Assembly: GCA_037043015.1 (NCBI GenBank) | Contig: CM073324.1 | Span: forward strand, 16,086,597 to 16,150,596 | Origin: Bryum argenteum | Taxonomy: Eukaryota; Streptophyta; Bryopsida; Bryales; Bryaceae | DNA: 64,000 bases | Reading direction: 5' to 3' | Shown: positions 11,040-23,854 of the stretch, piece by piece | How the letters are laid out: each line of letters begins with the position of its first letter | How positions within the stretch are numbered: the stretch's first letter is position 1 | Program-made: the position numbers and the translations under genes | The notes under the pieces: generated by a model | Told to the model about the DNA's origin: nothing | What the model saw: only the letters and a program-made list of their open reading frames with translations | Databases searched by the model: none

Positions 11040-13779
11040 AGTTTGGGAGGTACTTACTTATCCAATTTCCTCCTGGCTCGATTTTGCAGTCAACAAACCT
11101 CCAGCTGAAATACGTTGTGTAGACACATGAACGAGTTAAGCTCTCGAAATCGGTCTTTTCACCACATGCTAAAGGACTTTTATCTTCTTTGATATCAAGA
11201 TTCTCAGTTATCAAGCCTTCGACACCAGCTTGCAGGCTCTTTTCCTGAATAGCTTTGCAGGGAACAGAAGCTGACCCTTAATTGCGGTGTGTTTGCTCAT
11301 TTATAAGCAGGATACGCAGAAGTGGATGTTGTAGAAAACACCGAAAAGCTCTGTTGCAGGCATCAAACTGGCTATAAATGGTGAGAATTTCATAGCGTTC
11401 AATTTCCATTACCGAGCTTTATCTTGCCGATTAACGTGCTTACGACCTTCCTGTTTTTCCCCAACCCAAAGTAAATCAAGAACTTGATTCAGCTATTCAG
11501 CTTATTGAACCTTGTAGGGGTCAATATTTTCATTGTGTAATTTCTCATCATTTTTGAGTCCAGGGCCTGCATTGACACATTTTATAGCTCCTCGATGTTC
11601 AGGTGTGCGCAAAGGGAGGCTTGTGATTCTGTAAGGTGGAGGCTGCAATAATCATTCCTTGCACAAGTGGATACAAGCTAGGTTCACATGTATGAGGCGG
11701 TAATTATAGCTAATTGTGGTAGGTACAAACTGTAAATTAACGGCTGATTCGTTTTTGATTGAGCACTCAAATATTTCCCAGCTGCTTGTTCAAGAGACGA
11801 CCTTAATCAGAGGCTACTACTTTTTGTCCTGTAATACAATTGCATCCTTGATAGCACAATCAATTTTGTTTGATTTTGTTCCTTGCACTTTTAAATGAGA
11901 TGTGATGGGCTATGGTATAATATCTTTTGCTATACAGTACGCTATCTTTTCTTGTACTGTGCAATATCTCATGCAACCGGACCACTTTGAGTTCCTAATC
12001 TTTACTTTCACATCCGTTGTACTCTCAGCCTTTTGTACCTCAGAGATCGTCCGGAAATTGGCGTGGACCCTTACCATGACAAATAAATTACACATAAGAA
12101 CAGTTCGTGAGATTTGTTTGTCTTAACATACTGTAAACGAGCTAACCATGACTGCCATTTGTCCCACATTTGATGCGAAGTGGTATTTGATGTAAAGTGG
12201 TAGTTACCTCAAGCTCAGTGGAACTTATCCGGATAGTAAAGTTGGTCTTATCGCATGCACATGCGGTGATTGTCGCATGTGACTAATGTATTAATTCCTA
12301 GTGGAGCTAACTACCCCTTTAACTACCTCTTAAACTTACCTATATAAACCAGAAGAGAGTTTGGCTCTCTCTCACTTCTTTCTTGCATTTTGGTTTACAT
12401 TTCTCTCTCTTTTGCCTTTGCTTCTTGCTTACTTCCATTTCAAATAACATATGTAATAACTTGCAAATCAATGATTTAATATATTGAATTCCTTATCATA
12501 CTTTCGCATACTAAGAAATTTTTGATGCTAGGGGCTAATATTTGGCTAGTGCCTCATTTTAGACCCACCACACTTAAGAAGGGGCTAAAGTTCAAGCTAT
12601 TCAGAAAACCTTATATATTATATATCATAATTGGTGCAATCTGAAGAGCCAAAATTCTAGATTTAGTTTTCCATAGTCTATAAATTTCTTCTCTAGTCAT
12701 GTAATAATGCATATCTACAATTTATGAGATGAAAATCTTGATAAAAGATGAGAATTATCATGTTATTTCTTCACAACAATACTCAATTTTCATGGAGAAT
12801 TTTCTTGTTATGGTCAACTTGGAATCTATTTATATCTTTAATTTCTTTTGTATATAGTAGTAATTAAGTGAGACTAGGTGGATTAGCACAAAAAATAATA
12901 GTGCGTAATGACTTGTCTACAATAGCTTCAGGGTGCATATTGATATCTAATTGTGCTCCTAATGATATCAAAACAATTAATATAGCTCTCACTTTTTCTT
13001 GAATTTTTATAAATGTAGTAGGTTCTAATATTGCAGTTATACGGGAAGAAATTTAAGAAAAAATAAAAAATACAATAATTCATTTTAATATCATTAAAAC
13101 ACAATTTAAATAGGCATTCTTACATTAGTAAGAACAAGTCACTATGTACCGTTTGTACTATTTCTATTAGTGAAAGTCTCTATCTATTCAAAATGCTCGT
13201 TACAAAAAACGCCCAACATTTTGTGTTAAGTTTCCAAAATGCATAATTAACATCAATATAAAAATGTTAGCAACTTCCACAATGAACACTTTAAGAAAAA
13301 TAAATCAGTTGAAAATACACATGAGGAGCTAATTAAAAATAATCTCCAAATTATGATTCATATAATTAAAAGCATATAAACTATTAACACACATTTTTAT
13401 AAAAGTTTGAGGTTTGAGGTTTATGCGTGCTCAAATAATAATCATCAAAGGTTTTATAATAGGCAAATGCTCTGACTAGTGAACGTAGATTTGATGCGTT
13501 TTGAATATTGGGACAAGTTTTTACCATAGAATCATGGTTAAAATCTTGTGTACCAACTTTAATTATAATAGTTTCAAATAAATTTGAAGAAAATATACTG
13601 GAGTTGTTCAATCTCATCACATCCTATGGACCTATACTTTATTTTAACATTACAAGTTCTTAAAAGCTACTCATGAATATAGACATTACTTCTTATTTAT
13701 TTCCTACATACTCATGAACATTCCAAAGTTTAACTCTTAACCGGGCCCCATTTCAAAATTAAAACAACAATTTGGATGA
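11040..13779. other. Gene-free stretch downstream of the receptor kinase
   Basis: No credible coding frame. The first few hundred bases are probably the receptor kinase 3' untranslated region. Around 12340 a TATA-like CTATATAAACC is followed by a CT-rich tract without any open frame after it; its meaning is unclear. From about 12480 the sequence is AT-rich. Confidence 0.5.
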
Positions 13780-14005
13780 CTTCAACAACTTCGAAGAGCC
13801 ATAACATTTTTTTTTAGGGTTGTTTTTTAATGAATCACTTAAATTGGGTTCCAAATCCAGTATACTTTGTCTGGTAAAAATTGTAGATCCATATAATGAA
13901 TTATGAATAAATGGCATGCATTTTAGGGAAGGAAACTCCTGTTTTTGAGTTTTCAAACATGAGGCATTTTTTACCATTACAAGGAAATCATAGGAAATTA
14001 AAGAT

Positions 14006-14051
<46 letters not shown>

Positions 14052-14715
14052 ATCATGATATTAAGATGAAGGGTAACAACTCCCTAGTAGGTAGACTAAT
14101 GATCCACGTGACTTTGGTACTGGATTTGCAATGGTGCTGCTATAAAGAAAGAAGTGAATAAATGAATGATATTTGAGGAGCTATGTTTCCTTCAACCGCC
14201 GTTAGATTTTGGCTTTGTTTTTTTGGATTGGTTCCCATTTGATTCTAGTTCATGTGGTAGAAACCTTGACAATATTGAAGTTGAATCAAAGATATGGCGT
14301 GGAAATGAGTGCAAAGGCTTGAGCTTTGGACTTTTTTTCCATTCTAAACGTTCTGGCAGTTTCCAACACTGCAAGGCCATTATTTAAGTAAAGAAATTTC
14401 TCTTATAAATCTTTCTTTGTTCAAGGGTGTCATTGAGATGAAGTTCAACAACCTTTGTAGACGGTGGTTTTTCCATTGCAATAAGTTTATTGGTAGCATT
14501 TTTACTTCAAAGTAAAAATGTTGAGATTTTGTGATGTTTTTTGAGTACTTATATGTTATGATTCTGCAATCTATAAGGCCTCATAACTCAAAATTTGACT
14601 CACATGATTTGCAATATTTATACTACAAGATTGTACGTTTGAGATTTGAATGACTTACCTTCGTTTTCATTTATGACACTTTTTTTGAGGATGTGTTCTT
14701 TTTTTTTTACAAAGA
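13780..14715 (-). repeat. Dispersed ~0.9 kb repeat, copy 2 (inverted)
   Basis: Read on the minus strand this stretch follows copy 1 (1175-2060) from end to end. It carries a 39-base run of T on the + strand (14008-14046) at a place where copy 1 has only an AT-rich patch, so the homopolymer grew or was inserted after the copies separated. No coding capacity is visible. Confidence 0.6.
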
Positions 14716-16855
14716 GTTAAACCAATTACTGAGGGGTGAAGTGGCTCAAAGTTCAAAAGTTGTTGTGAATGTGATTAATATGAAGTTTCACCATGAAATT
14801 TGAATATAGTAAAAAATCTTTCCACTCGCAATATTATCAAAAGTTGTCTTATTTTTAACACTATCTTGCCATACCAAAAACTATCACCCAAATAGTTTAC
14901 TTACCATGAAATTTTGTAGTAGTATTCTCCCATATCAAGACAATAGTTTCAAAACATTTTAGTCTCACCTACTTTTTAACTCAAAAGTGCCACTTTTACA
15001 AAAAAAAAAAAAAAAACACCCTTCTAACAGAAATGATTTATTTTCTTATGATTGGGCAGTGGTAAGCTTGGAGTATCACTTTTTGGACACACTAATTAGG
15101 TTATTTTTATTGAAAGCCTCCAAAGTTTGTTTGATTTGTTCATTTTAATCAAGTATAAAGACCCTAAAATGGAAAAGAAAATATCATGCACCTCAATGAA
15201 ATCAAAGTATATATGCCTATAGAGTTTCTCTTAAATTTTTTATTTTTTTTTGGATCCATTCATAGATGAGGGAAAAAATGCTTAATTTGGGGATTTGCAG
15301 GCATTATAGTGCACAATGAATTAATTTTTTTATAATTAAATAAATTATTTTGTATCCTATACAAGAAGATGTAGGTCATATTCAAAAATTATATTTAAAA
15401 AAAAATGGTTGATATTCCATTTGCTTGATTCTATGGATTTTAGGTTATTGGGACATGACTTACTATTTCAACTAAAAAATTAAATAAAATTACTTCAAAG
15501 TATTTTTTTTAATTTCTAATTTTTTTTCTTGATACATTATAGACAACTAAAATCACATCTAATGAAGTCTTATTGTATTACAGTTTAAAAATGGATATGT
15601 TTGACACACCATCATTATAGAGTGCAATTGTTCATGGGACAACCTTTTTGGGTACCCCAACCAGACCATCACCCAATTTTGTCTTTTAATTCTTGCCAAG
15701 CAACAACGTTACTTTTTCCAGAAATATATTTGTAGAATAAAACCATGATACCATTGAGACTTTGAGAGTACAAACAAGTCAAGCAATATTTTTCATACTT
15801 TGCAAACCGTTAAAATAATTATAAGTCCTAATGAAATTATTATTGAAAGGGTAATAGCCCCCATGATCAAGTAGATTCATACTAACACAAGTTGCTAGTA
15901 AGCTTTAAAATGCTAGCATAGCATGTCCTGACCACCGCTTGAGCATATCAATTCAAGAAAATGCTTGCTTTGCTTCCAAGAAGTTGAACTCAAAATTAAA
16001 CGGCCTCCCGCAACCGTCGCGGTCACGAACATCCGACGATCACCGTATTAAACAGTTCAATCGACGGCCATTGTGCCAAGTTACGTCGACGTCCTTCCAG
16101 TCGACCGATTGACGTTCTTCCTGTTCGCAAACACAAACCTTCAGCTTCACCCTCCGTCCTCACTTGAACACAATCGCACTGTCTTGGAATTGATAGTTAC
16201 TTAACGCTGCTGAGCCCTTCTACGGTCAATGTGCATGATTGAGCATTGAAGCCACTATCACTGTAAGTTCACTTCACTTGCTAAGCTGCTGCACCTACGG
16301 TTAGCGTGGAACGAGATTCAATCAACGATGTGGAATTAGGATACAACCAGCTCGCATGGTTTAACGAAGACCCTGATAAGCTAGATCCATACTGTGGAGG
16401 TCGTGAAGTTTAAAGATCTCAGTCTTTGAAAGCAAAGTTTGTACTGAACATATCTTGTTTCAATTGGTAAGTGAAATGAATGTACCGATCCATGTACATC
16501 GATAATTTGATTCCCCGTAACATCAGTTGGCGGCTACTCAGCTACTACCACATTGTACATCACAGCGAAAACTCGTTAACTAAATAGAAGTCCAGCTGAA
16601 GCCCAGATCAACTGCCCACTTGCATGTATCTTCAGGCGGACAGAATGATGGCAGTATACGTAATGTTGAGACTCTTGCAGTCAACTGTATAGGAAGTGGT
16701 GTAAGTTCAAAGCCTGTATTTTGTCATAAAGGCTAAAGGTAACGAAAGTTAAGAGTTGGCACAGCAGTAGTTTCCAGTCTGGGTGAATGTATCAACAGGT
16801 TTCATTGTATCATATGCAATTTACAGAGGCGATCATTCGTTGATACATGTAGGTG
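14716..16855. other. Gene-free stretch before the phytocyanin gene
   Basis: AT-rich with short homopolymers (for example an A run near 15000) to about 15950, then clearly more balanced from about 15960 to 16850. The second part probably contains the promoter and leader of the phytocyanin gene. I see no coding frame or RNA gene. Confidence 0.5.
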
Positions 16856-18211
16856 ATGCAGGGAATTGAGAAAGTGAAGGTTCGCACGATGAGGCCCCAC
16901 AGTAGCAGATGTGATGGTAGCGGGTTTCTAGTGATGGTGGTTGCAGTGGCGTTGATTCCAGTTGCGGCGATGGCGACGGAGTACACAGTGGGCGATGCCA
17001 TAGGCTGGGACTTCGCCCCGACCTCGACCTATTACGCGGATTGGGCTTCTTCCCGCAAGTTCCTCCCCGGCGACAAGCTCGGTAAGTTCACCGCTCCCCC
17101 ATAATCCACCAGTCGCAGCTTCCCAGCGTGAGAATGTGCAGAAAACGGTAGATGTTACCGCCAGCATGTTCATGCTTCCACTCGGAAATCTCTACCAGGA
17201 TCGAGTGGATAATCCCTTTTGTCGAATGCTTTTGTAGATTTAGCGGCATTGAGCTAATTCAGAGAGGTTCTGACATGGATAGAAGGACAGCTTGAGAATG
17301 TATATATATTGCTGGTGTCATGTTTCAGTTTCTCTGAATAAGTGTCAATGTATGCTCTGTTGCATTACACTGTTGGTTGGTATAATACATGTAATTCGAG
17401 CTTTTGGCTTGTAATTTAATCGTTTGTACTGAAATCTGCTTTGGTATCGATGATGAGTTAGTTCAATTCATAGTTAGATTTGTGCATGTTTCTGACGACC
17501 TTCAGTTCCTGTGCAAGTTTCTTGAGTCCACCTTGAATATTTCTGTGATGTAAAGATTTAGATACATGTATTTGATGTAATGAAGGATAGTCAAAATCAT
17601 AGCCATTGGATTCACTTTATGAAAGAATCTGAATTACATTACATGGTGTGACTTTATTATTGAATTGTGTGGATATTAGTACTGACATTTACACTACTAT
17701 GTGATTTTCAGTGTTCAAGTATTTGCCAAGTGCACATAACGTTCAAGAGGTGTCTGAAGTCGACTACATGATATGCAACGGTCTAAATCCTATTGCCATG
17801 TACGAAAGTGGCAATGACATTGTGACATTGCCAAAGCCAGGTGAACACTTCTACATTTGTGGCTTCATCGGCCATTGTGATAAAGGTGGAATGAAACTGA
17901 AAGCTACAGTTGTTAGTCCCTCGACACCAATTGGAATAAATTCATCATCTCCAATGCCATCACCAACACCAACAACGAGTCCGCAATTGCCATCACCTAT
18001 GACAAGCATCATCCCGCAATTGCCGGGTGGAGATTCGGGGCCTCACCGTGGACAACATGATCATGGGCATAGTCACGGAGCACCAACCCCTGCTCCCGCT
18101 CCGATTTCTGTGCCAGGTGGACATTCACGTGCAACTCTTTCTATCGTGCCTTTACACGTTGTCCCACTTCTCTTATTATTAGGCATTATAACTACCTATG
18201 TTTTTTGGTAA
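16856..18211 (+). CDS. GPI-anchored phytocyanin (plastocyanin-like blue copper protein)
   Basis: Exons 16856-17081 and 17712-18211 join in phase 1 across a 630-bp GT-AG intron, giving 241 residues. An internal ATG at 16889 is an alternative start that gives a more compact signal peptide. After the hydrophobic signal comes EYTVGDAIGW, the usual beginning of a phytocyanin domain. Copper ligands are H84 (SAHNV), C125 (YICG), H130 (GHC) and M136; C97 and C131 form the expected disulfide. Phytocyanins usually have H-C-x-x-G-M; here HCDKGGM has one extra residue before the axial methionine. A proline-rich linker, a histidine-rich patch (HDHGHSHG) and a hydrophobic C-terminal tail after about residue 215 suggest a GPI-anchor signal, so the protein probably sits on the outer face of the plasma membrane or in the wall. 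Specific electron partner unknown. Confidence 0.92.
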
Positions 18212-19349
18212 ATGGTACACAACCTTCTAATAGGTGATGGTAGGCTCATCATGGAGTAGTGATAATGAAATTTTAATAGACTTTTATTGAAGCTTCAATT
18301 ACATAGTTGCTTTGACACGTGTGCTACAATGAGATTTCTCCTTCTATTTATTATGCTATGTGCACAAGAAAAGTAGAAGTGAATAAATCTTCAGTGGATT
18401 GAAATAAGAAATAATTTTATATTTTATGTGTGGGGTAACTATATAACATCAAAAAGGAGAGGGTGCGACCACATCTCAACAAGATTCACTTGTTTCACTT
18501 CTATCTCCAATTTTTCTAAGTTGTGCATATTTTGAATAACAAAGAGAGTAAATGAGATAACAACAATTTCGTGAAAAATCAATTTTGATTATTCATGTAA
18601 GTGCAAATAATAAGTTAAGAACTGACACATCCTCAACCATGCTTGCTTTGATTTCTTTAGAATGGTTCCAATCATAATACCATGTTGGATTGAGTGATGA
18701 TCACAACCCCATTACATATTCAGTATTATACTAAGATATGTATGTACAAATTTGTTACAAATAAATGCGTATACACAGAATACACGTCACACAAGATAGT
18801 AAGTTGCACACTTCATGTTTTCATACAAGTTGACCCATTCATAACATTCTACTTTCTTACACGGTATCTTTTCAATCAATGCTCGTAACAATTCCGTTCA
18901 ATGAGAAGGCACTCAATTGCATGATAGAATCCATAAAGTTTTACAAGTGATTATGCTTACACATGTAATGAATAGAACCTTAGCAATACATTCAGACACA
19001 GAGAAACTAGAATCAATTATTCTGTTCTTCATAACTGCATTGGTAGAGTGCAATCACATAAACTATTACTATCACATCATTCAAGATAGGCATCTTCGGC
19101 ACAAAGTTGATTGCTCCAGTATTAACAAAATTCACAAGATTCTTCGATAAGCCTCATTTGTTCATCCACCGGAACTAGATCAAAAATGATGTCCCAACTG
19201 CATCAAGGAATAAATGGACCTACTCATACCATCAACAGGAAAAGTGAGGTCAACTAACAACTAAGCATCCGATTGAAAGGAAGATAGGATTACAAAATTC
19301 CAATTTGCACTGAATCACCTCTCAAGGAGCATGCTCCATCCAACTCTAC
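18212..19349. other. Gene-free spacer between phytocyanin and eS1
   Basis: AT-rich spacer between the 3' ends of two convergent genes. No protein family or RNA gene is recognisable. Confidence 0.5.
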
Positions 19350-20637
19350 CTACGCTCCGGGCACGGGTGCAGCCTCCCCAGCTGGGACCTCGGCATCGTC
19401 ACCAGCAGGCCTCTCAATCTTGGCTCCCACTTCCTCGCTGTAGTCCCCGTGCACCTCCATCAGCTTCATCAGATCGAACTTGGGCGCCTTGAGGATCTTC
19501 ACCTTCCGGATGAAGGTGCTCTGCAGGGGGTAGATGCCCTGCGTCGCCTTCTCAATCTCCTTTCCAATCACCTCCGGAATCAACTTCGCCACCAGCTCCT
19601 TCAGGTCGCAACTCTGCGCTTCCTTCACCATGATCTCGCGCATCTTCCGCCGAATCTGAACAACATGCGACGCTCAATTTGGTTCAGCCGAATAACGGTG
19701 TAAAGAAGAGGCTTTATCATAAAACTAAAAGCTTTAACCAATTGACTAGGTTCCATCCATGATGTTCGATGTTCAGAATCCTTATGAAACGGAATTGGTT
19801 TAAGGATTCCTTCCCCAGTTGAGTTCTGAACAATTTACTGAGGATGCCGGAGTGATGCAGGGAAAGATTCGAACCTGACGAATCTGGCTGGACTGGGCGT
19901 AGCAGGTCTTCTTGATCTGGTTGGGCCTCTTCTTCGTGAAAGCAATACAGAACATGCGAAGCTGGAAGTTGTCGGTGGTCTTCACGTCAACGTGAGCTTC
20001 AATCAGACTCTGCCACTTGCGCACCAGCGACCGCAGCTTGTCGGTCGTGAAGTCCATGCCCTGCACCCACAACATCGCATGTCACTCTCTGCATCGAATT
20101 TACCCACTCTGCGTAACCCTAATAAGATCGTCTCGTGCACATACCCAGAAGTTGGTGAGGACATTCTTGCCCTGCACATCTTCGGCCCTGAGCTTGATCT
20201 TGCGGAAAGCCTGGTCCTCATCGCCCTGCAAGTCAGCCAACGACACCTCGAACACACGTCCCTTCAACCCATCGGAAGCAATCTGTTCCACCACCCACCA
20301 AACACGTCAATCCCACTCGTTTGTCAACCTCAAGCTCCACAAAAGCAGAAAAACGACGAACGCACCTTGGTACCCTGCGTCCTGGTGACGAGAGTCTTGC
20401 CCAAAGACCTCACCGAGAAGGTGGTGGGGGCCTTGATATCATACCAGTCCTTCTTCGAGAAAGGGTCGACACTGCAATCCAACGAACCGTGATAAGTGAA
20501 AGCAAAGCCGCAACCCTAATCAGAAAAAATGCGACGAGACCTACTCATCAAACGCGATGAGGGGCAAAGGGATGGTACATTTTCTTCTTGCCACCCTTCT
20601 TGCCCTTGGAGATCCGCTTGTTCTTGCCGACCGCCAT
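19350..20637 (-). CDS. RPS3A: Small ribosomal subunit protein eS1 (RPS3A)
   Basis: Five exons on the minus strand: 20637-20579, 20471-20366, 20282-20145, 20060-19875 and 19655-19350. They sum to 795 bases, encoding 264 residues, very close to the 262 usual for plant eS1. The product starts [19 protein letters not shown] and continues [15 protein letters not shown], then [40 protein letters not shown] and ATQGIYPLQ, all family hallmarks. It is a 40S subunit component acting in cytoplasmic translation. The first intron uses a weak-looking donor (AT then GTACCA), chosen because it keeps the frame and the KKK-x-VDPF sequence. The C-terminal tail (alanine and acidic rich) is divergent, as is common in this protein. 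Confidence 0.97.
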
Positions 20638-20735
20638 GGTTGCTAGCTCGGAGGACGACGAGAAACGGCGTCGAAAAGGGCTTCAGCAGCAAAGCCCCAG
20701 CGTGTTTGAAGGCGCACTTCTGCCCAGGAGCGTTC

Positions 20736-20743
20736 AACCCTAA
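20736..20743 (-). promoter_or_regulatory. Telo-box motif upstream of eS1, repeated in its introns
   Basis: AACCCTAA lies about 100 bases upstream of the eS1 start codon. The same octamer recurs in intron 1 (20512-20519) and intron 3 (20115-20122). Telo-box motifs (AAACCCTAA) are known in promoters and first introns of plant ribosomal protein genes, so a role in co-regulation with other translation genes is plausible. The motif is short and partly expected by chance. Confidence 0.45.
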
Positions 20744-20829
20744 TTCCAGATGCATTCACACGGGCAGTTGGTAATGCCTTCAAATTAGTGTGCTCCTAAT
20801 AGTATAAACATTTACCTTAGCCTTTTATG

Positions 20830-20939
20830 TAGATCTTGGGTGCCCTTAGAAAGGACTGGAGTTTCTATCTATTTATCTAGATCTTGGGTGCCCTTAGAAA
20901 GGACTGGAGTTTCTATCTATTTATCTAGATCTTGGGTGT
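20830..20939. repeat. Tandem 48-bp repeat, about 2.3 units
   Basis: Two identical 48-base units beginning TAGATCTTGGGTGCCC start at 20830 and 20878, and a third partial unit starts at 20926. Identity of the full units points to a recent duplication. It lies upstream of the eS1 gene, outside its likely leader. Confidence 0.9.
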
Positions 20940-21016
20940 CATCTTGGGCATACTCGAAGTACTCTATAAGAGTGCACAATATGTTGGTTTTAGTCAACAT
21001 TCCTCTTTAATCCTTG

Positions 21017-21047
<31 letters not shown>

Positions 21048-23854
21048 CATAGATTTCCCATCTTTTTAGATTTTTTGTGTGGAAGATTTTTATTTTTTTT
21101 AAATTTTCTATTCTTGTTTTAAGTTTATTGGTTTACATTTTTATGCTTTGCACTTTGAAAAAGATTTATGATTATATGCATGACCATAGCCATTATAAAA
21201 TTGGAAGAAAATCTATAAAAATTGCAAAATCTAAATGTCTTCTTCTAGGTCAGTCCAATTTTGTGACGTGATTATTTATTTGATGTCATTAATGCAATTA
21301 TATGTTATTTAGATCTAGTTTAGATCTCAACTATACAATCAAGTACTTGACATTTTGTAGATAATGTTATAAACTCCTAACAGGCCTTGTTACGAAATTC
21401 CCTAAATTCTTAAAAACGACCTTTTTCTACTTCAAGATTATAAAAACTCTTTTGAAGCATTATTTACAAGGTCCAACCGTAGTATCTTAAAGTTGACATA
21501 GCCTTCTATTCACAATACAAAATTCAACTGTTGATTCTTCATTTCTTAGCAAGCAGAGTTGGTGAAATTTTCTTTCTGCAAGAACTGTCAATAACCCGTT
21601 TCGGGTTTTTGAGATCTTTAGGATTAAAATTTGGAGAAACGGGTTTTAAGGATCTTTAGGATTAAAAGTTGGGGAAACATGGCAGTGTACATTTTATTGG
21701 TATATAAATGTATTCTGAAATCATAAATTGCTATTATGGAGTTATTATTCTACAAACCTCAATATCTAACCTATTATGGTTATATGACTTATGGTTGTGA
21801 AAATTGTTAAGATATTATCCATTCAGTCTTTAGAACCTTCTCTAGAACCTACTTGTCTCCACTTTTTTGGTCCTTATCTTAATAGCGTATTTATTACTTT
21901 ACTTTAGTGAACTCGTGGTTAACTGGTTGTATTTATACAATATACATACATGGTGCAATGGAGCTCTTTGCTCATTCTCTTAATGCTAGTCGTACACTGC
22001 ATGTCTCTGGTAACGTGTTATCAGCAGTATTAGCTCATTTTTTGGACCTTTTCATGATAGCATGTTTATTAATTCACTTTAATTAACTCATGGTTAATTG
22101 GTTGTATTCAAGTAGTATATACACATAGTGCGATGGAGCTCTTTGTTTGATGCTAGTCATATATTCCCTGTCTCTCGTAACGCGTCATCAGCATCGTTGG
22201 CCCGTTCTTGTTCTTGCTTTTGATACTCCGCCATAGCTTTCAGTAATTCTTTGTCAATCTTGCAGTTGTCGTTTTACACCCTCTTCTTTTTTCTCCTCAA
22301 TTAAAATTATTTCTCTGCTAATAATTTGTTTTCACACTTATTACAAAGTGTTTTTGCAATTTTTGGAGAGAGCTTGCACATGGTTTGGTATATAGTTTTT
22401 TGTAAGGGGCTTGCTTAGAGTTTGCCTAAGACCACAAGGTATCACTGCACAACGCCTGTACCAGTTCAATACAACAGAGCTTCAATCACACTCGAATCCC
22501 TCACTTCTATTTTTGTCATTTACATTTCTTGATTTACTTCATGATGCAATATACAATATTTTTGACTATAAACCTTATCAGTAAACTAATTTTACTTCTA
22601 AATTGTACACAAGAAGCTAGTACCTATGTATAAATACTGGAGCAGGAAAATGATATCAATGAGGAGACAAAAGATTTTGAAAATTTCGTGCAAGCCACAA
22701 GAGACTAATTATGTATTTGAGGGTCTATTCAAAAGTTTGCCGATACCATACTTCAAGGGGGGTTTGGCACTTTCGTGCCAAATGTTGATCAATTTGGGAT
22801 TTTTGCCAATTTCTACTTTCACATCAACCAAGGTCATTTGGTGTACAAATACAACTGAATCCTAGACAAGGAATTTTTTTCCAACAATAAAGTATCTATG
22901 GTGAAACCACCTATAAGCGGGCACCTACCTAAAGGCGTGCACCCAAGATTCTTTCTTTCATAAAGATCTAACCTCCCTTGCATGTACCTTATGCAAACAT
23001 AATTAGGGTGCCCGCCTTTAGGCTACTGCTTCTAAAATTTATATTTAATTATGTGTGTTTTTTTTAAATTCACAAAAATAGGGAAAGTGAGTATTTTCCT
23101 ATTCCTCATCTCTGAAAAATAGTAACCCACTCATTTCTCTTTCCAATTATATAGATTCCCTCGATTTTCCTTAAGTGCATGACAATAGGTGGTTTCACCA
23201 TAAATGTTTGCAGAACATACCTCGTAAGTACAACAAATCATTAAAAGAGATACAAGGCTTGCCTAAATTATTTTTCAGATTTTATTTGATTGAAAAAATA
23301 AAAAATCCTTACATTGAATGACTTGGAAATGTGAAAAATGCCCATAGAAAATGTAAAGATTTACATTCAATATGAGACAAAGTCAACAACACATAGCATG
23401 CTTGACACATGTTATCAACACATCTTTTATACTCTCATAGTCATAAACTATATACCATCAAACAATCAGATGGTCACAAACAAATAATTTGAAACAATAC
23501 ATGATATAAAAATCATGACTTAAATAATGTCCAAATGAAAATTGGTCATTGTCATACAAATAAAAATGATTTATGTCTTGTCATATTTTATTTGAGCATC
23601 ACAAGAAGATGATGTATATACTAATCTCAAAACCCCAATGGAAGAGCTTTTAACTACAAATTTGCAGGAAACGTGCACAATGTCAAATCCCTCGTCCTCT
23701 TCCTCCATCAGTCATAAGCAACATCCAACCTCTTCCTCCATTAGTCACAAGGCAACATTCAATTTCTCAAAAAGTAAGTGTACAACCTGAGCATATGATT
23801 AACCTCTATGAATAGTCAACTTATTTGGGTCCAAAAAGCAAAGACACAGTTGTC
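20940..23854. other. Gene-free AT-rich stretch
   Basis: No credible gene. It holds one MITE (22897-23202). Around 21385-21665 is a stretch that, on the minus strand, resembles the 260-bp TTAA MITE family in wording (the AAACGGGTTTT region) but has no clear ends, so it may be a decayed relative. Two similar AT-rich blocks near 21900-22010 and 22060-22190 (both with AACTGGTTGTA or AATTGGTTGTA and GGAGCTCTTTG) look like a diverged local duplication. Confidence 0.45.
22897..23202. mobile_element. MITE with 18-bp terminal inverted repeats
   Basis: The 306-bp segment starts TATGGTGAAACCACCTAT and ends with its exact reverse complement. The outermost TA on each side may be a duplicated target, leaving TGGTGAAACCACC as the repeat. 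The interior is non-coding. Family not assigned. Confidence 0.75.

Noticed and set aside
12140-12480. Promoter-like block with CTATATAAACC and CT-rich leader, considered as a solo long terminal repeat or orphan promoter
   Set aside because: No defined ends, no primer-binding site and no downstream open frame; not enough to call.
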